Below are positions 9,501 through 20,410 of a stretch of DNA of 39,820 nucleotides, piece after piece. Source of the stretch: Polysphondylium violaceum (taxonomy: Eukaryota; Evosea; Eumycetozoa; Dictyosteliales; Dictyosteliaceae); assembly GCA_000277445.1 (NCBI GenBank), contig AJWJ01000191.1, positions 1-39,820 on the forward strand, given 5' to 3'. A program made the translations under genes and the position numbers. Every line of letters starts with the position of its first letter. Within the stretch, counting starts at the first letter, position 1. The notes beneath the pieces were generated by a model, which made no database searches, was not told the origin of the DNA, and was given only the letters and a program-made list of their open reading frames with translations.

Positions 9501-11293
9501 TTATTTATTACATCCTTGTTGTTGATCTGGAGAACAACTACAGGGCGATTGATTAACCAAAAACATTTCTTCACGTACTTTCATAATCTCTGAAATAACA
9601 TTTGCACTCAATCCATCTAAATTTCTCAATTCAGCCAATTTGTCTCTGATATCGATAGAGAGACGATTATAGAGTTGAGCTGGAAATGCCAAGAATAAAA
9701 AGGTGGCCAATTGAGCTGGATAATCATGACAAATCTCTTTGGACACATGAAGATCGTGTTGATGATGAACTTTCCATTGAATTCTACTGTCTTTGATCAT
9801 TTCTGTGATAATTGAAAAGCTTTTAGAATGTCGGGTAATCTCTTCAAAAAATTGATCCCATCTATTTGTTATTGATTTATGATGATTATGATGTTGATGA
9901 TTATTACTATATGATGAATAATTATCATTACTAATATCTATACAATTTTCAGTTGAACATAGGTGATTGTGTTTGCCGCCGATATTGAGTAATTGATCAT
10001 CATTGTTTGTGAGGTTTTTATATAGTTCGTGAGAGTAGGCGCATAGGACGTAGGGTGTTTCAGGTGGTAGGTTGGAAAAGATGGTTTCAATGACGTCTTG
10101 ATAGGTGGCAGGATTCTTTTGCTCCAATAGTGTGGGGAAGTTCTTTACAAACTTGTCGGCAACACTAGACCATGATAGAGTGTTTTTGACTCTGCAAAAT
10201 GAGGGTTGGTAGGTCATGTTTCTACTCATTACGTAATAGCCTCTTGGTCTTTTGGTCTCTTGATCGGCCGATTGCATTGCCTCCCACAATACACTGACAG
10301 GCACCCAATGAGGCGAGTACTTGAATCTGGCGACATCCAACACCAATGCTAAATCCTTTTCTTTGTGATAGCCTCCAATGGGACTGTAATGTCCACCACC
10401 TGTCTGACCCAATACTTTTCTACTGTATGACATGACCAAATGAATACCTTGTTTACTCGATGCTTCTATAATGCTGCTTCTAAAGGTATCGATATCGCTT
10501 TCATCCGCTCTATATGATTGAATGGTCGCACCATTGCATCTCGATAAACACGAAAACTCTGTAAATGTGATACCTCTCTTTTTAACAGATTCTATAGGTA
10601 TACAACAGTCCAACATATCATCTGCAAACCATCTCCATGGTCCTTTCCATAATCTATTTGGATCTATTTTTAATGCATTCAATACCATTGCCAATGTAGC
10701 TAATCCACAATCTTTTATAGATATCAATCTTAGTATGTATTTAATTGAAATAATGTAATGGGTATCTATGGTTACATACATGCAGGATCACTTTGTGATA
10801 CAAATTGTTCAGCCAAAGAGAAATAGCCTTCCATATGTCCATTCTCTAATGCTTCTTTGAATAACTGTTTGCCTTCTTGAGAAGAGAACTCAACCAGATG
10901 AGATGGGAGATTTCTTTTATAAAAACTAGTGACTGGTTTAGTTAATTGATTTGGTGTTGGTGTAGCATGTACTAATTGTGTATTTGGTTGTAATGTGGGT
11001 GCAGGTGGTGCTAATGTTGGTTTTATTATTGTATTATTATTAATATTATTATTATTACTATTATTAATAGTATTTATTGGTTCATCAATAGGTGAGCTAC
11101 ATTTTTGACAAGTGTGTGCATTATTTAATTTTACAGCTACGGCAGGATTGGGTGAATTAGAGGAATAAAATCTTTTATTATTACAAATTTGGTGAACCCT
11201 TGTTGTTGGTGCTGTTGTCGATGATATATATAGTTGGGTTAATTTTCGAGTAGTTTTTACTGTATCCTTTATTAGATTGGCCAATTCTTTCAT
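9501..11293 (-). CDS. Phytochelatin synthase (two exons, 574 aa)
   Basis: Exon 1 is 10780-11293, the intron 10712-10779 (68 bp) and exon 2 is 9501-10711. Splicing restores the family signature across the junction: SQSDPA, then Y, then CGLATLAMVLNAL. The enzyme (gamma-glutamylcysteine dipeptidyl transpeptidase, EC 2.3.2.15) polymerises glutathione into metal-chelating phytochelatins. A papain-like triad is visible at C173, H279 (GGGHYSPIGGY) and D297 (LVLDVARFKY). Spacings of 106 and 18 residues equal those of plant PCS (C56/H162/D180 in Arabidopsis PCS1). Unusually, about 130 low-complexity residues precede the catalytic domain, with a basic, Ser-rich start that could be a mitochondrial presequence and a CQKC motif. 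The C-terminal region is longer, His/Ser/Asn-rich, and ends in a Cys-rich CSCSPDQQQGC tail, consistent with metal sensing. It is divergent from the FNIP gene. Confidence 0.93.
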
Positions 11294-11478
11294 TTCTTGA
11301 TAAAGAAGGGATAAATAAACATATTGAAATAAAACAAAACGATTTTTTTAATTTAAAAAATTTTAAAAAAATTGAAGAAAAAACACTTCGTTTTCTTCCA
11401 CCTTGGCTCTCGAAGATAAAGAAAAAAAATAATGCAAAAATATCCATTTTTATATTAAATATTATTATTATAATATTC
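11294..11478. promoter_or_regulatory. Short divergent promoter between phytochelatin synthase and FNIP gene
   Basis: Only 185 bp separate the two divergent start codons. The sequence is AT-rich with A- and T-runs either side of a more complex core near 11390-11420. A minus-strand frame spanning 11181-11495 runs through this region but is a shadow of T-rich DNA. Confidence 0.5.
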
Positions 11479-12960
11479 ATGCAAACCGTCAACATAGATA
11501 TACTGTTCTTTAAGGTATTTAGGGATGTATATCTTGAAAGTTTGATTAAAAATCAATTATATGGAGTCAAGTGCAACAAAAAGATTCATGTAAAATCAAT
11601 AAAGGATGCAGAAGCAAATTATCAATATCTACTAAAAGTACCAAGTTTTATTCAAATCGTGTTGGAGATTGATAACAGTGGTGATGAGAGTGATCGTTAT
11701 GAAACTTTTTTAAAGAGTAAACAGAGACATGTAGTCAATTATTTGGTGTTACATTATAAAATAACAAATAAACATAACGCATCTTTACTCGATTATGAAA
11801 ATGATAACCATATGCTATTGAATGAAATCAATTGCTTAAAGGTATCATCGGCAATCTATTGTATAAACTATTTGCCCAGATATACAAATATCAGTAAATT
11901 GGTGTTGGATATAATAGATTTGCCTCTAGAAGCAGGCACAATACCAAACACAGTCACTGATTTAACGATTAATTCAGATTATAGTTATCCTCTACATATT
12001 GGTGTCATACCTAGTAGTGTCATCAATCTATCGCTTAGATTATTCAATCAGCCACTGTTGCCTGGCCAAATACCATTTGGTGTTGAGTCACTAAGATTTC
12101 TAGAATTCAATGAACCAATCAAACAAGGGGATCTGCCAGAGTCTCTCACTCACTTGGATCTTGGATATTGTTTCAATAGAAACATAACACCAAACTCATT
12201 GCCATCGAGTCTCACCCATCTAGAGTTTAAATACACCTTTAACCAACCCTTGGCACCCCATTCTTTACCGCCCAACCTCAAGATACTCAATCTTGGATCT
12301 TCGTTTGAACAAAAAATAAATACACACAGTATTCCCAAACACGTGGTTAAGGTCGTGTTTGGCTCATTTGATCAAGAGATCCTGACACCGGGCATTATCC
12401 CCGACTCTGTCGAAGAGGTGATATTCTCGTCATTCAACAGGGTTATCGTACCAGGCACAATTCCCAAATCAACACGGGTACTAAAGTTTGGGAACTACTT
12501 TTCACGTCCACTCGAGGTAGATTGCTTGCCACCCAATATCAAACTCTTAGAGTTTGGCGAAGGATTCAATGAGCCTTTGAAACCAAATATTTTACCCCGA
12601 TATCTAAGGACACTGATCTTTGAGTCATGTCTCACTCACGACCTGATGCCCAATGTTTTGCCTCTGTTTTTAAAAACGCTCTCCATTGGTTTAGCAGGTG
12701 ACATAGCAATCAATGTTTTGCCACCCACTCTAACAACATTGATACTAAAAACATTTAAAGGCATGATTCATCCATTTTCGTTGCCAGACTCTTTAGAGAC
12801 ACTGAAGTTTTCCTCTTCCAATTGTAATTTTAAATCACTAGAGAACCAAAATGTCATCAACAGTGGCCTAAAACATCTATCTTTACCAAAAAGTATATTA
12901 TCACTAAATATCTGTATTTGTATTCCTCCATCTGGTAAAACTAAAGTTTTTTATAAATAA
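11479..12960 (+). CDS. FNIP-repeat-containing protein (493 aa)
   Basis: After an N-terminal segment (LFFKVFRDVYLESLIKNQ) that resembles the start of other dictyostelid FNIP proteins, residues about 155-460 consist of roughly a dozen degenerate repeats of 21-24 residues. Each has the pattern F-(N/D)-x-P-(L/I)-x-P-G-x-(I/L)-P-x-(S/G)-(V/L)-x-x-L, for example FNQPLLPGQIPFGVESL and FNEPLKPNILPRYLRTL. FNIP repeats are LRR-like modules greatly expanded in dictyostelids and some giant viruses; the biochemical role is unknown, though binding or scaffold functions and F-box or kinase combinations are known. No F-box or kinase domain is visible here. Single exon. The ATG at 11479 is the first in frame after the promoter; the next Met lies far inside the conserved part. 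Confidence 0.9.
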   Translation: MQTVNIDILFFKVFRDVYLESLIKNQLYGVKCNKKIHVKSIKDAEANYQYLLKVPSFIQIVLEIDNSGDESDRYETFLKSKQRHVVNYLVLHYKITNKHNASLLDYENDNHMLLNEINCLKVSSAIYCINYLPRYTNISKLVLDIIDLPLEAGTIPNTVTDLTINSDYSYPLHIGVIPSSVINLSLRLFNQPLLPGQIPFGVESLRFLEFNEPIKQGDLPESLTHLDLGYCFNRNITPNSLPSSLTHLEFKYTFNQPLAPHSLPPNLKILNLGSSFEQKINTHSIPKHVVKVVFGSFDQEILTPGIIPDSVEEVIFSSFNRVIVPGTIPKSTRVLKFGNYFSRPLEVDCLPPNIKLLEFGEGFNEPLKPNILPRYLRTLIFESCLTHDLMPNVLPLFLKTLSIGLAGDIAINVLPPTLTTLILKTFKGMIHPFSLPDSLETLKFSSSNCNFKSLENQNVINSGLKHLSLPKSILSLNICICIPPSGKTKVFYK

Positions 12961-13173
12961 AAAAAAGTATGTAAATAAATATTTATTTTTCCTCCAAATT
13001 CATTCCAAATGATATAAAAGGTTTGTTTTTCTTTATTCGATTTGGTATACCCTTTTCCTCAAATTTATTTTTTTTTTTTTTTTCTGAAAAAAATTATGCA
13101 AAGAGGGTTTTGATATTTCATGAACATTTAAATTAAGTGATTTGTTCTTTGTATATATATTAAATAAACAGAT

Positions 13174-15677
13174 ATGAGTGATCCTAGCAAAAGATTAGGT
13201 ACAGTTGTACCTAGACTAAGTGCTAGAACATCAGTATTGGATCACAAGAAAGCAACAGCATCATCGCCATCATCAAGTACACCTGCTTCTTCTACAGCAT
13301 TAAAGGGATCAAGTGGTATCAGTAGTAATAGTAGTAGTAGTATTAGTAGTAATAGCAATACATCACCTTTGCTATCGAAAAGAAATAGTTTAAATTATAA
13401 TTCATCACCTTTAACTAGTAATAGTACACTATCATCCTCACCAACAACTTCATCACCACTCTATTCGAAATCAATGGGTGTCATGAGTTCAAGCTCAATA
13501 CAACAACAGCCATCACCACTATTTAAACAGCCATCACAAAATAATATGTTGGGTGGAAATTTTGGTAATTTAAATGTAAAAACACCTACACTGGCTAGAG
13601 TGAAAGGACATACACGTAAACAGTCATCGGCTTCTTCAACTAGATGGGGATCAAATGTACCCTCTTATCAAGATTATGTAGATGAAGAATTACTCTATTC
13701 TACACCAACACAACAGGATGATGAAGAGTTTGATCATATTCGTGATCTTTTGAATTCAGAGTACTCTGTTACAACGGTACAAACAACAGGTGCATTGAAA
13801 AGTAGTAATTTGGTGGTACTGAGTTGGAAAGGCGGCATGGGAAACGATCAAGAGGACGAGCAGATGGAAAACGACAAAAGAGATTTATCCTATATTAAAG
13901 AGACACTGGGCAAGACCAATCAAATGTCTAAGCAAATGATATATATTCTCGATGCATTTAATAACGGTCTCACAACATTGGAACAAAATGTGGCACCCAT
14001 CAATGCATCGATGAAAGAGTGGTCTGCCATTTACAACAACATCAGCTCCACCATGGACGCCGTCAAGAACACATTGGAAAAGTTTGATGTTGAAAAGATT
14101 GAAGCTAAAATCAAAGAGGGTGCCAAAGGTGACTATGCATCCTACATGTTGGCATTGGAGCATGTTGGAAATTCAATAGACTTTTTAAACAACAATCCTG
14201 ACTTTAAATCTGCAGACAAGTCATTGTCTGCACTTAAGGACCTCAAACAAATGGGTCTCAACGAATTGGAAAACAACTTTAAATCGTTGCTCCTAAAGAT
14301 TAGTAATGTTGTCGATCCACCAAGCATACCCAAATTACCTCCAGGATCAAACAACAAGCGATATCTGTCCATTGTTCCACCGCAATCGGTCGAAGAGATA
14401 TCAAAGTCTATTGATCTATTTTCCAAACTTCATTTCTTTTCCTTTTTAAAAGAGTATAAAGACAAGAGAAGTAAATTCATTCTCAATTCACTCCGTAAAA
14501 TGGGTCCAGAGAAATTCATCAAACAAACAAGTGAGACCAAGAACCTTGCCTATGTCAAAGGATCACATCCCCTTATTTCTTACACTGCCGAAACCCTCCA
14601 TCTCTATCAAATTGAATCTGATCTGGCCAAGGAATTCTTTGGCGATCAATATCACACCATCCTCGAAGAAATTATCGATCCTTCGCACGAACTCTTGCTC
14701 GAGACCACCGAGCCCATTATCAAGGTAAAGAAAACACCCGGTGACAAGGTGTTTAGTATATTCCCACTCCTCGATCTCTTTGACACATTCTCTAAACTCT
14801 TGCCCGAATTTAGTTTGGCCATATCAACTCGTGATGGAAAACATATTGCCGAGCTCAAAGAAGTGTTGAAAACACTCGAGTCTACCTGTTCCTCATTGCT
14901 CGAGTTTTCACTCGAAGACGAGACACGTAAAGACACCACCTCTGAGCCAACCGTAGACGAGGTGTCGTCCAACATTATAAACTATTTCAAAAGACTCATC
15001 GAGTACAAACAATCTGTCGAGTTTTTGTTGGCGAAAAAGTCTACTCAATCATTTAATGACTTTTTAGAAAAAACCCTCAAGAACCTCATGAAGTATCTTT
15101 TGAACAGAAGTAAAAAAGACTTCCCTATGATATCGTCACTGGATTTCTACAAGGTCTCTATTAAATCCAATATATTCCTCATCAACAATTATCATTATAT
15201 ATTTAGTACACTTCAACAATTTAAAGTAATCGGTGGTGGTGGTACAATCATGTTGCGTGAATTTGAAATCAATTTGGAAAATGAAATTAAAGTGTTTAAT
15301 GATTTTTGGTTGGCTTTGGTAGAAATGTTGAAATTTAACAAATCCAAAGATGACACCAAGGCAATTACTAAAAAACATACTGTATGTATAATTAATTCAT
15401 TAGATATATTGACTTTTAATGTATTAACAATAATGATTATATATAGAACTTTTTAAAAACTATTAATGATATTAGTAAATTAAAATTTGATATTCCAGAT
15501 CAAGAATTAAGATTAAAATTAAAAACAGATGCTAAAAATAATATAGAAAGGGCTTATGATAGATTTAAAGAAGTTTGTAGATTAGACAAGATACACTTGG
15601 AAAAGAATTATTTCACTCCATTTGAATCAACTGATGATATTAATCGTAAAATAGATAGAATATTTGATACAATATAA
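13174..15677 (+). CDS. exoc7: Exocyst complex subunit Exo70 (two exons, 812 aa)
   Basis: Exon 1 is 13174-15381, the intron 15382-15446 (65 bp) and exon 2 is 15447-15677; the junction is phase 0 (KKHT then NFLKTINDISKLKF). The protein has a Ser/Asn/Thr-rich N-terminus (about 1-155), then the Exo70 helical rod. Recognisable features are the coiled N-terminal conserved region near residues 230-330 (DLSYIKETLGKTNQMSKQM, YMLALEHVGNSIDFLNNN), central helices, and the C-terminal module (IPDQELRLKLKTDAKNNIE, RAYDRFKEVC) that in orthologues binds PI(4,5)P2 and Rho GTPases. As part of the octameric exocyst it tethers secretory vesicles to the plasma membrane, and in Dictyostelium the complex also serves contractile vacuole discharge. 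Without the short last exon the conserved C-terminus would be missing. Confidence 0.9.
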
Positions 15678-16974
15678 TTTAATTTAAATAAATAATATAC
15701 ATTGTGTATATTTTACTTGTTTTTTTACTGTTTCCTCAATTCTATTTTTACAAAAAAAAAAAACAATCACAAAACCCATCACAAAAATCTTTGAAAACAT
15801 GACATACGAAAAAAAAAAAATTCAAAAAAAATTTACAAAAATAAAACAGACATTTTGTGATCAAACCATCTCACAGTATCCCTATCCACTGAAAAGGAAA
15901 AAAAAAAAATAAAAAAAAAATAAAACCCCCCATTAATTAAACTATTTTTCTAATTATCTGTTTATATTTAATTTATTGGTTATTGTGTGTGTGTAAAGAA
16001 ATATATTTTACACACCTGTTTATCTTATTTTTAATATCTTTTAGATTGGACAGACACAACAGATAACAAAGATATCCCAACAGAGAATATTTAATTTATC
16101 CTCGAGTATTAAATGTAATAATATATCATTAGTATTAGTATTAGTAGTAGTATCAATTGGATTAGATTAAAGATTAAAAGATTATTTTTTTTTTTGTTCT
16201 CTTTTCTAAAACAATCTATTTTCTTTGTTTTTTATTTTCTTGTCTTACATAATCAAATTTCAAAAATAGACACTAACCCAATCCATAAAATATCAATTCC
16301 ACAACAATCAAAAGTTGATAATAATAGTGGGTGTATGAAATGAACTAATTGATGACGATCAAATACTAGTACTTGATATTGTTATTATCTCTTAAGTGTG
16401 TGTGAGTGTGTGAGGTTGTGTTTAGCGTGTGTGTTCTATTATTATCGTCCATACTTTTTTTTCTTTTTTCTTTTTTTTATTGGTGTGTTGAAAAATAATT
16501 AGGGTGTTTGCATTTTTGTCAATGTAATATTCGAGGGTTGTATAAATATATATAAACATAAATATATTTAATTTATTGATGATGAAAAAAGGATAATATA
16601 TTAGTCTAGCACCCCCAATACCACAAAAACCACATTTCATCAAAATATCATCCTAGTATATATATATTTTCTTACTTCATATTGGAATTTCCCTTTATCT
16701 TAACATAATTAGCAAAAACAACAACAACAACAATCACCAACAACAATATCTTTTTTTATTTCTTTTTTTTATTTTTTACCTTCCTCTTTCATTATACATA
16801 TATTTTTCACACACAAGTAGGGGTTATTATATTTTTGTATATTTTTTTAAAATTTTTTTCTCTTTTCGATTCAACAACAGTAACAGTAACAGTAATAGTA
16901 ACATTAATAAAATAGTTCATTCCGATTAAATAATTTATTTCACACAAAAATAAAACACCGCCGATATCAAGAAA
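15678..16974. other. Long intergenic region upstream of the RhoGAP gene
   Basis: A 1.3-kb stretch of A/T homopolymers, CA/GT repeats (16396-16435) and CAACAA/AGTAAC trinucleotide-like repeats close to the RhoGAP start (16710-16915). One clear stem-loop is seen: GTGTGTAAA at 15989-15997 pairs perfectly with TTTACACAC at 16007-16015 across a 9-base loop, about 310 bases past the Exo70 stop. No gene was found. Confidence 0.45.
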
Positions 16975-19675
16975 ATGAAAAGTAAAAAATCTTTATCAAA
17001 CTTTTGGAAAGATCCAATTCAATTACATGGAAATAAACAACAAAATCAAAATCAAAATAATAGCAATAACAATAACCAAAACAATCAAAATATCAAAGAA
17101 GGCCAACTATTTGGAGTTCATTTAAATGAAATTTTTAAAAGATATTCAACAATAAATAATATTCCAAATATAATATATCACATTTCTAAAAATATCAGAG
17201 AAAATGGTAAGACAGGATAGGAAAAAAACATAAAAACCCATTTTTATTAATATCTAGATTTGTTATAGGCTTAAATGAAGAAGGTATTTTTCGAATTCCA
17301 GGTTCAAATACTCAACTTCAACAACTAAAGAAATTATACAATGAAGGGAAAATATCATCCAAAGAAGATTTAATGACAAAAGTAGAGGATATTCATACTC
17401 AGGCATCATTATTAAAATTATTTATTAGGGAATTACCAGATCCTCTATTTACATTTGCACTCTATGATTCTTTTGTTAAATCTCATAGTATTTATTATTC
17501 TTTTTAGATATATAATTAACATCATCATCAACACAACACATCCTAATATTCATTTTTTAAACTTTAGTGGCAAAAGATAAAGTAGTAAGGGTTGGATCAT
17601 TAAAAGCATTATTGGGTCAACTACCTTTAGCTCACTATTCATTATTGAAATTTTTAGCAGAATTACTTCGAGACATATCTTCATTGTCACATAAAAATAA
17701 AATGACATCTTCCAATTTAGCAATTATATTTGGACCCACAGTGATGAGACCTCAACAAGAAGATGGTGTTAAAATGATTGAAGACGCAAGACATGTAAAT
17801 GGTATATTCTTATTGATCATTGATGAATATGATTTTCTCTTTAATGTAAGTTGTCCTTCAGCCCGTTTTTATCTTTCTTTTTTTTTTTTGCTCAAGAATC
17901 TGACCCATTTTTTTTCTTTTTTTTTTTTTAAAAAAATTTTAATTAAATTATTTTACGTGTAGAATAATGAGTTTCCTTCATTTGTAGGTGGAAATAACAA
18001 GAGTGCAACAACAAACACAAGTAAAGATATAAACAAAAAAGAAATTGAAGACAAGAGTAATAGTAATAGCATATCTTCATCACCTTCTTCTTTTTCAAAG
18101 AGAAATGCTGGTAAATTTAATATAGGAAATTTGAATGACGAAATATCAAGTGATTTTGACCAACAAGCAACAATGATCCCAGTTTCAACATCTTCTTCAT
18201 CAACACCCACTGGTTTAGATTCAACTCTAACCAATACACACAACAAGCAGTTAAATAGCAACATGGTTAGTAAAAACAACAACAAATTCTCCATTTTATT
18301 ACCATCCAATTCAAATAGTCAGGTGTTACCTGTATCACCTACTCATCATCGAAATTCACCTAGTCTGTCACCTTTACCACCCGCTTCTCCAAGATCTTCT
18401 TTAACTTTGGAAAACAGTCCAGATTCTAATCCAGATATCATTAGAACATTGATCAAAAAGACTTGTATGTTGTTGTTTGACAAGGATTTACCAAATATTT
18501 TAACAGATCATTATGAAATCAGTAAAGATGAAATATACTTACCTGCATTTGATTTAAATGTTCTTTCAAATAATATAAATAATGATTCACCTCGTAATAG
18601 TTTAAATAATAGTCAAAATAATAGTAATTCACCAAGACAACAAAGATTAAAGAATAGTAATAACAGTAGTAGTAATATTGGTAGTCCCACTAAATCAAAA
18701 GTAAATAACAACAACAGCAACAATAGTAATGATACCAGTATGAATCCATTAGAAATTGCATTTTCACATTTAGTTAATATTCGAAAAGAAAACAAACGTC
18801 CATCAGATTTAAATCTAATGACCGTACCAGAGTTGAATGATGAAAAAGCAGCAATTAAAAAAGAGTTGAGAGAGTTTGATCTCACTTTTAATTCTCAAAA
18901 TGGTTATCTTCCAAGAAGAAATGAAAAAGAGATTATGAGACCTCTTTACCAGAGATATAGAGAAGTTAAAAATATGATTGAACACAAATCTTCTATTAAT
19001 AATAATGGTAGTAAAAATCATATCAACGAAAATGTAATTGATAATGTCAACGATAATAGTAATAGTAATAGTAATAATAATAATAATATTCAAAACAATA
19101 ATATAGAAATGGGTACTAGTAGCGGTAGTAGTGGTGGAAGTACAAATAGTCCAATGGCAAATAGTAATTTAATATCAACATCATTTGGATCAACATCAGT
19201 TACACCACTCTCTACATCATCATCACTTAAAAATAGTTCGGGATCAATTTTATCACCCCTTTCAGAGACACCCAAACAATCGTCGTCATCTAGTTTAAAT
19301 AATAGTTCAAATAGTTTATATAGTAATAGTAATATAGTTTACAATAGTAATATTGAATATTCTAAAATGAATAGAGAACAATTAAAAGAAAGATATCATT
19401 TAGTAAAAACTGAAAAGAGAACTCTACAAATTGAATTACACAAATATCAATCAGATTTTATGAAAAAACATGGTAGAAAACTTCAATTTGTTGAAGATAG
19501 AGAACCTGTTCAAGTACAATATACAAAATATAAAGATTTAAAATCTGAATTATCAACTATTGAAAAATATTTAGCATACACTAGTGGTAGTAATAGTAGT
19601 ACTTCCAATAATCAAACATCACAACAAAATAGTAATGAAAATAATAGTAATATTCCTTTACATTTACAAAAATAA
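16975..19675 (+). CDS. FAM13-type RhoGAP protein (four exons, 813 aa)
   Basis: Exons are 16975-17206, 17269-17487, 17568-17845 and 17963-19675; junction phases are 1, 1 and 0 and the frame stays open. The RhoGAP domain (about residues 53-243) spans the first three exons. It shows the arginine finger in GIFRIPGS (R86), the [14 protein letters not shown] helix and [15 protein letters not shown]. It stimulates GTP hydrolysis by Rho/Rac-family GTPases. After a Ser/Asn-rich linker, two related helical modules appear, near residues 520-585 ([29 protein letters not shown]) and 709-781 ([38 protein letters not shown]). Both resemble the charged coiled segment of animal FAM13A/B. Exon 2 uses the less usual donor GTATTT. 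The individual dictyostelid gac gene name cannot be assigned. Confidence 0.88.
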
Positions 19676-19775
19676 CACTAATAACAACAACATGTACATA
19701 TAATTATCTCAGAGTAATAAATAAAATCTATATTATTAGAATATTTAAAAATCATCATTTTTTATTAATTTATAT

Positions 19776-20285
19776 CTATTTTTCAAAAAAAGTCAAACCA
19801 TTCTTTTTTGAGAAAAAACCAACAACCTTTCTATTTAATTTGAATATTATTTCCCTACAAAAATTTTTATCACCAAGAAATAAAAAGGTAAAAGGATGGT
19901 CTTGTTTGGTGTTTAAATAAACATAGAATTCCCTCCAAATAAAATCACACTCTCCATAGAAAGAGAGTTTGACTGGATTTTTTGGATTATCTTCACTGTA
20001 AAATGTTTTAAGACTGGCTTTTTCCAATGTGTTTTCTATTTCACAACAGATATATCCATTGGATTGTTTTTGTAAACAACAATATTGGTCATTACTTAAT
20101 TTCATGATTACAGACCAATGATTAACCCATCCAACATCTCTTTCTGCAATATATACCTCGGTTATTTTGACTTCTTGTTCTCTATCAGATTCTCTAATAT
20201 CTTCTATGATATTATTTGTTGGATCTATATCAGGACTTGTACATTTAAAACATTTTCTGTTGCAACAGATCTCTACCCAAATCAT
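19776..20285 (-). CDS. Uncharacterised 169-residue protein, possible papain-like (LRAT/NlpC-type) fold
   Basis: The frame is intact with a Cys-rich start (EICCNRKCFKCTS), then an acidic stretch and a globular part. The segment GWVNHWSVIMKLSNDQYCCLQ and a later FLGDKNFCREIIFKL recall the permuted His...Cys layout of LRAT/NlpC-P60-like proteins (HW followed by NC). This is a visual analogy, not a family match. There is no signal peptide or membrane segment. It sits convergent to the RhoGAP gene (100 bp between stops) and in tandem with the secreted protein gene upstream. A 5' exon is possible because TTTAG precedes the ATG by a few bases, but I found no supported one. Confidence 0.6.
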   Translation of the reverse strand: MIWVEICCNRKCFKCTSPDIDPTNNIIEDIRESDREQEVKITEVYIAERDVGWVNHWSVIMKLSNDQYCCLQKQSNGYICCEIENTLEKASLKTFYSEDNPKNPVKLSFYGECDFIWREFYVYLNTKQDHPFTFLFLGDKNFCREIIFKLNRKVVGFFSKKNGLTFFEK

Positions 20286-20410
20286 AATATATCTAAATAA
20301 AGAGAAAGAGAAAAAAGATATAGGAAAATTGAGTAATAGATTTATTACTTTTTTTTTATTTTGTGAAATTAAATTTATTTAATTTTGAGTATAGTTTAAG
20401 AGGATAAGTC

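Noticed and set aside
11181-11495. Minus-strand 104-codon frame over the divergent promoter
   Set aside because: Phe/Ile-rich translation of T-runs overlapping the true phytochelatin synthase first exon in another frame.
17303-17315. GGTTCAAAT resembling a tRNA B box
   Set aside because: It lies in the coding sequence of the RhoGAP domain and has no matching A box or cloverleaf.
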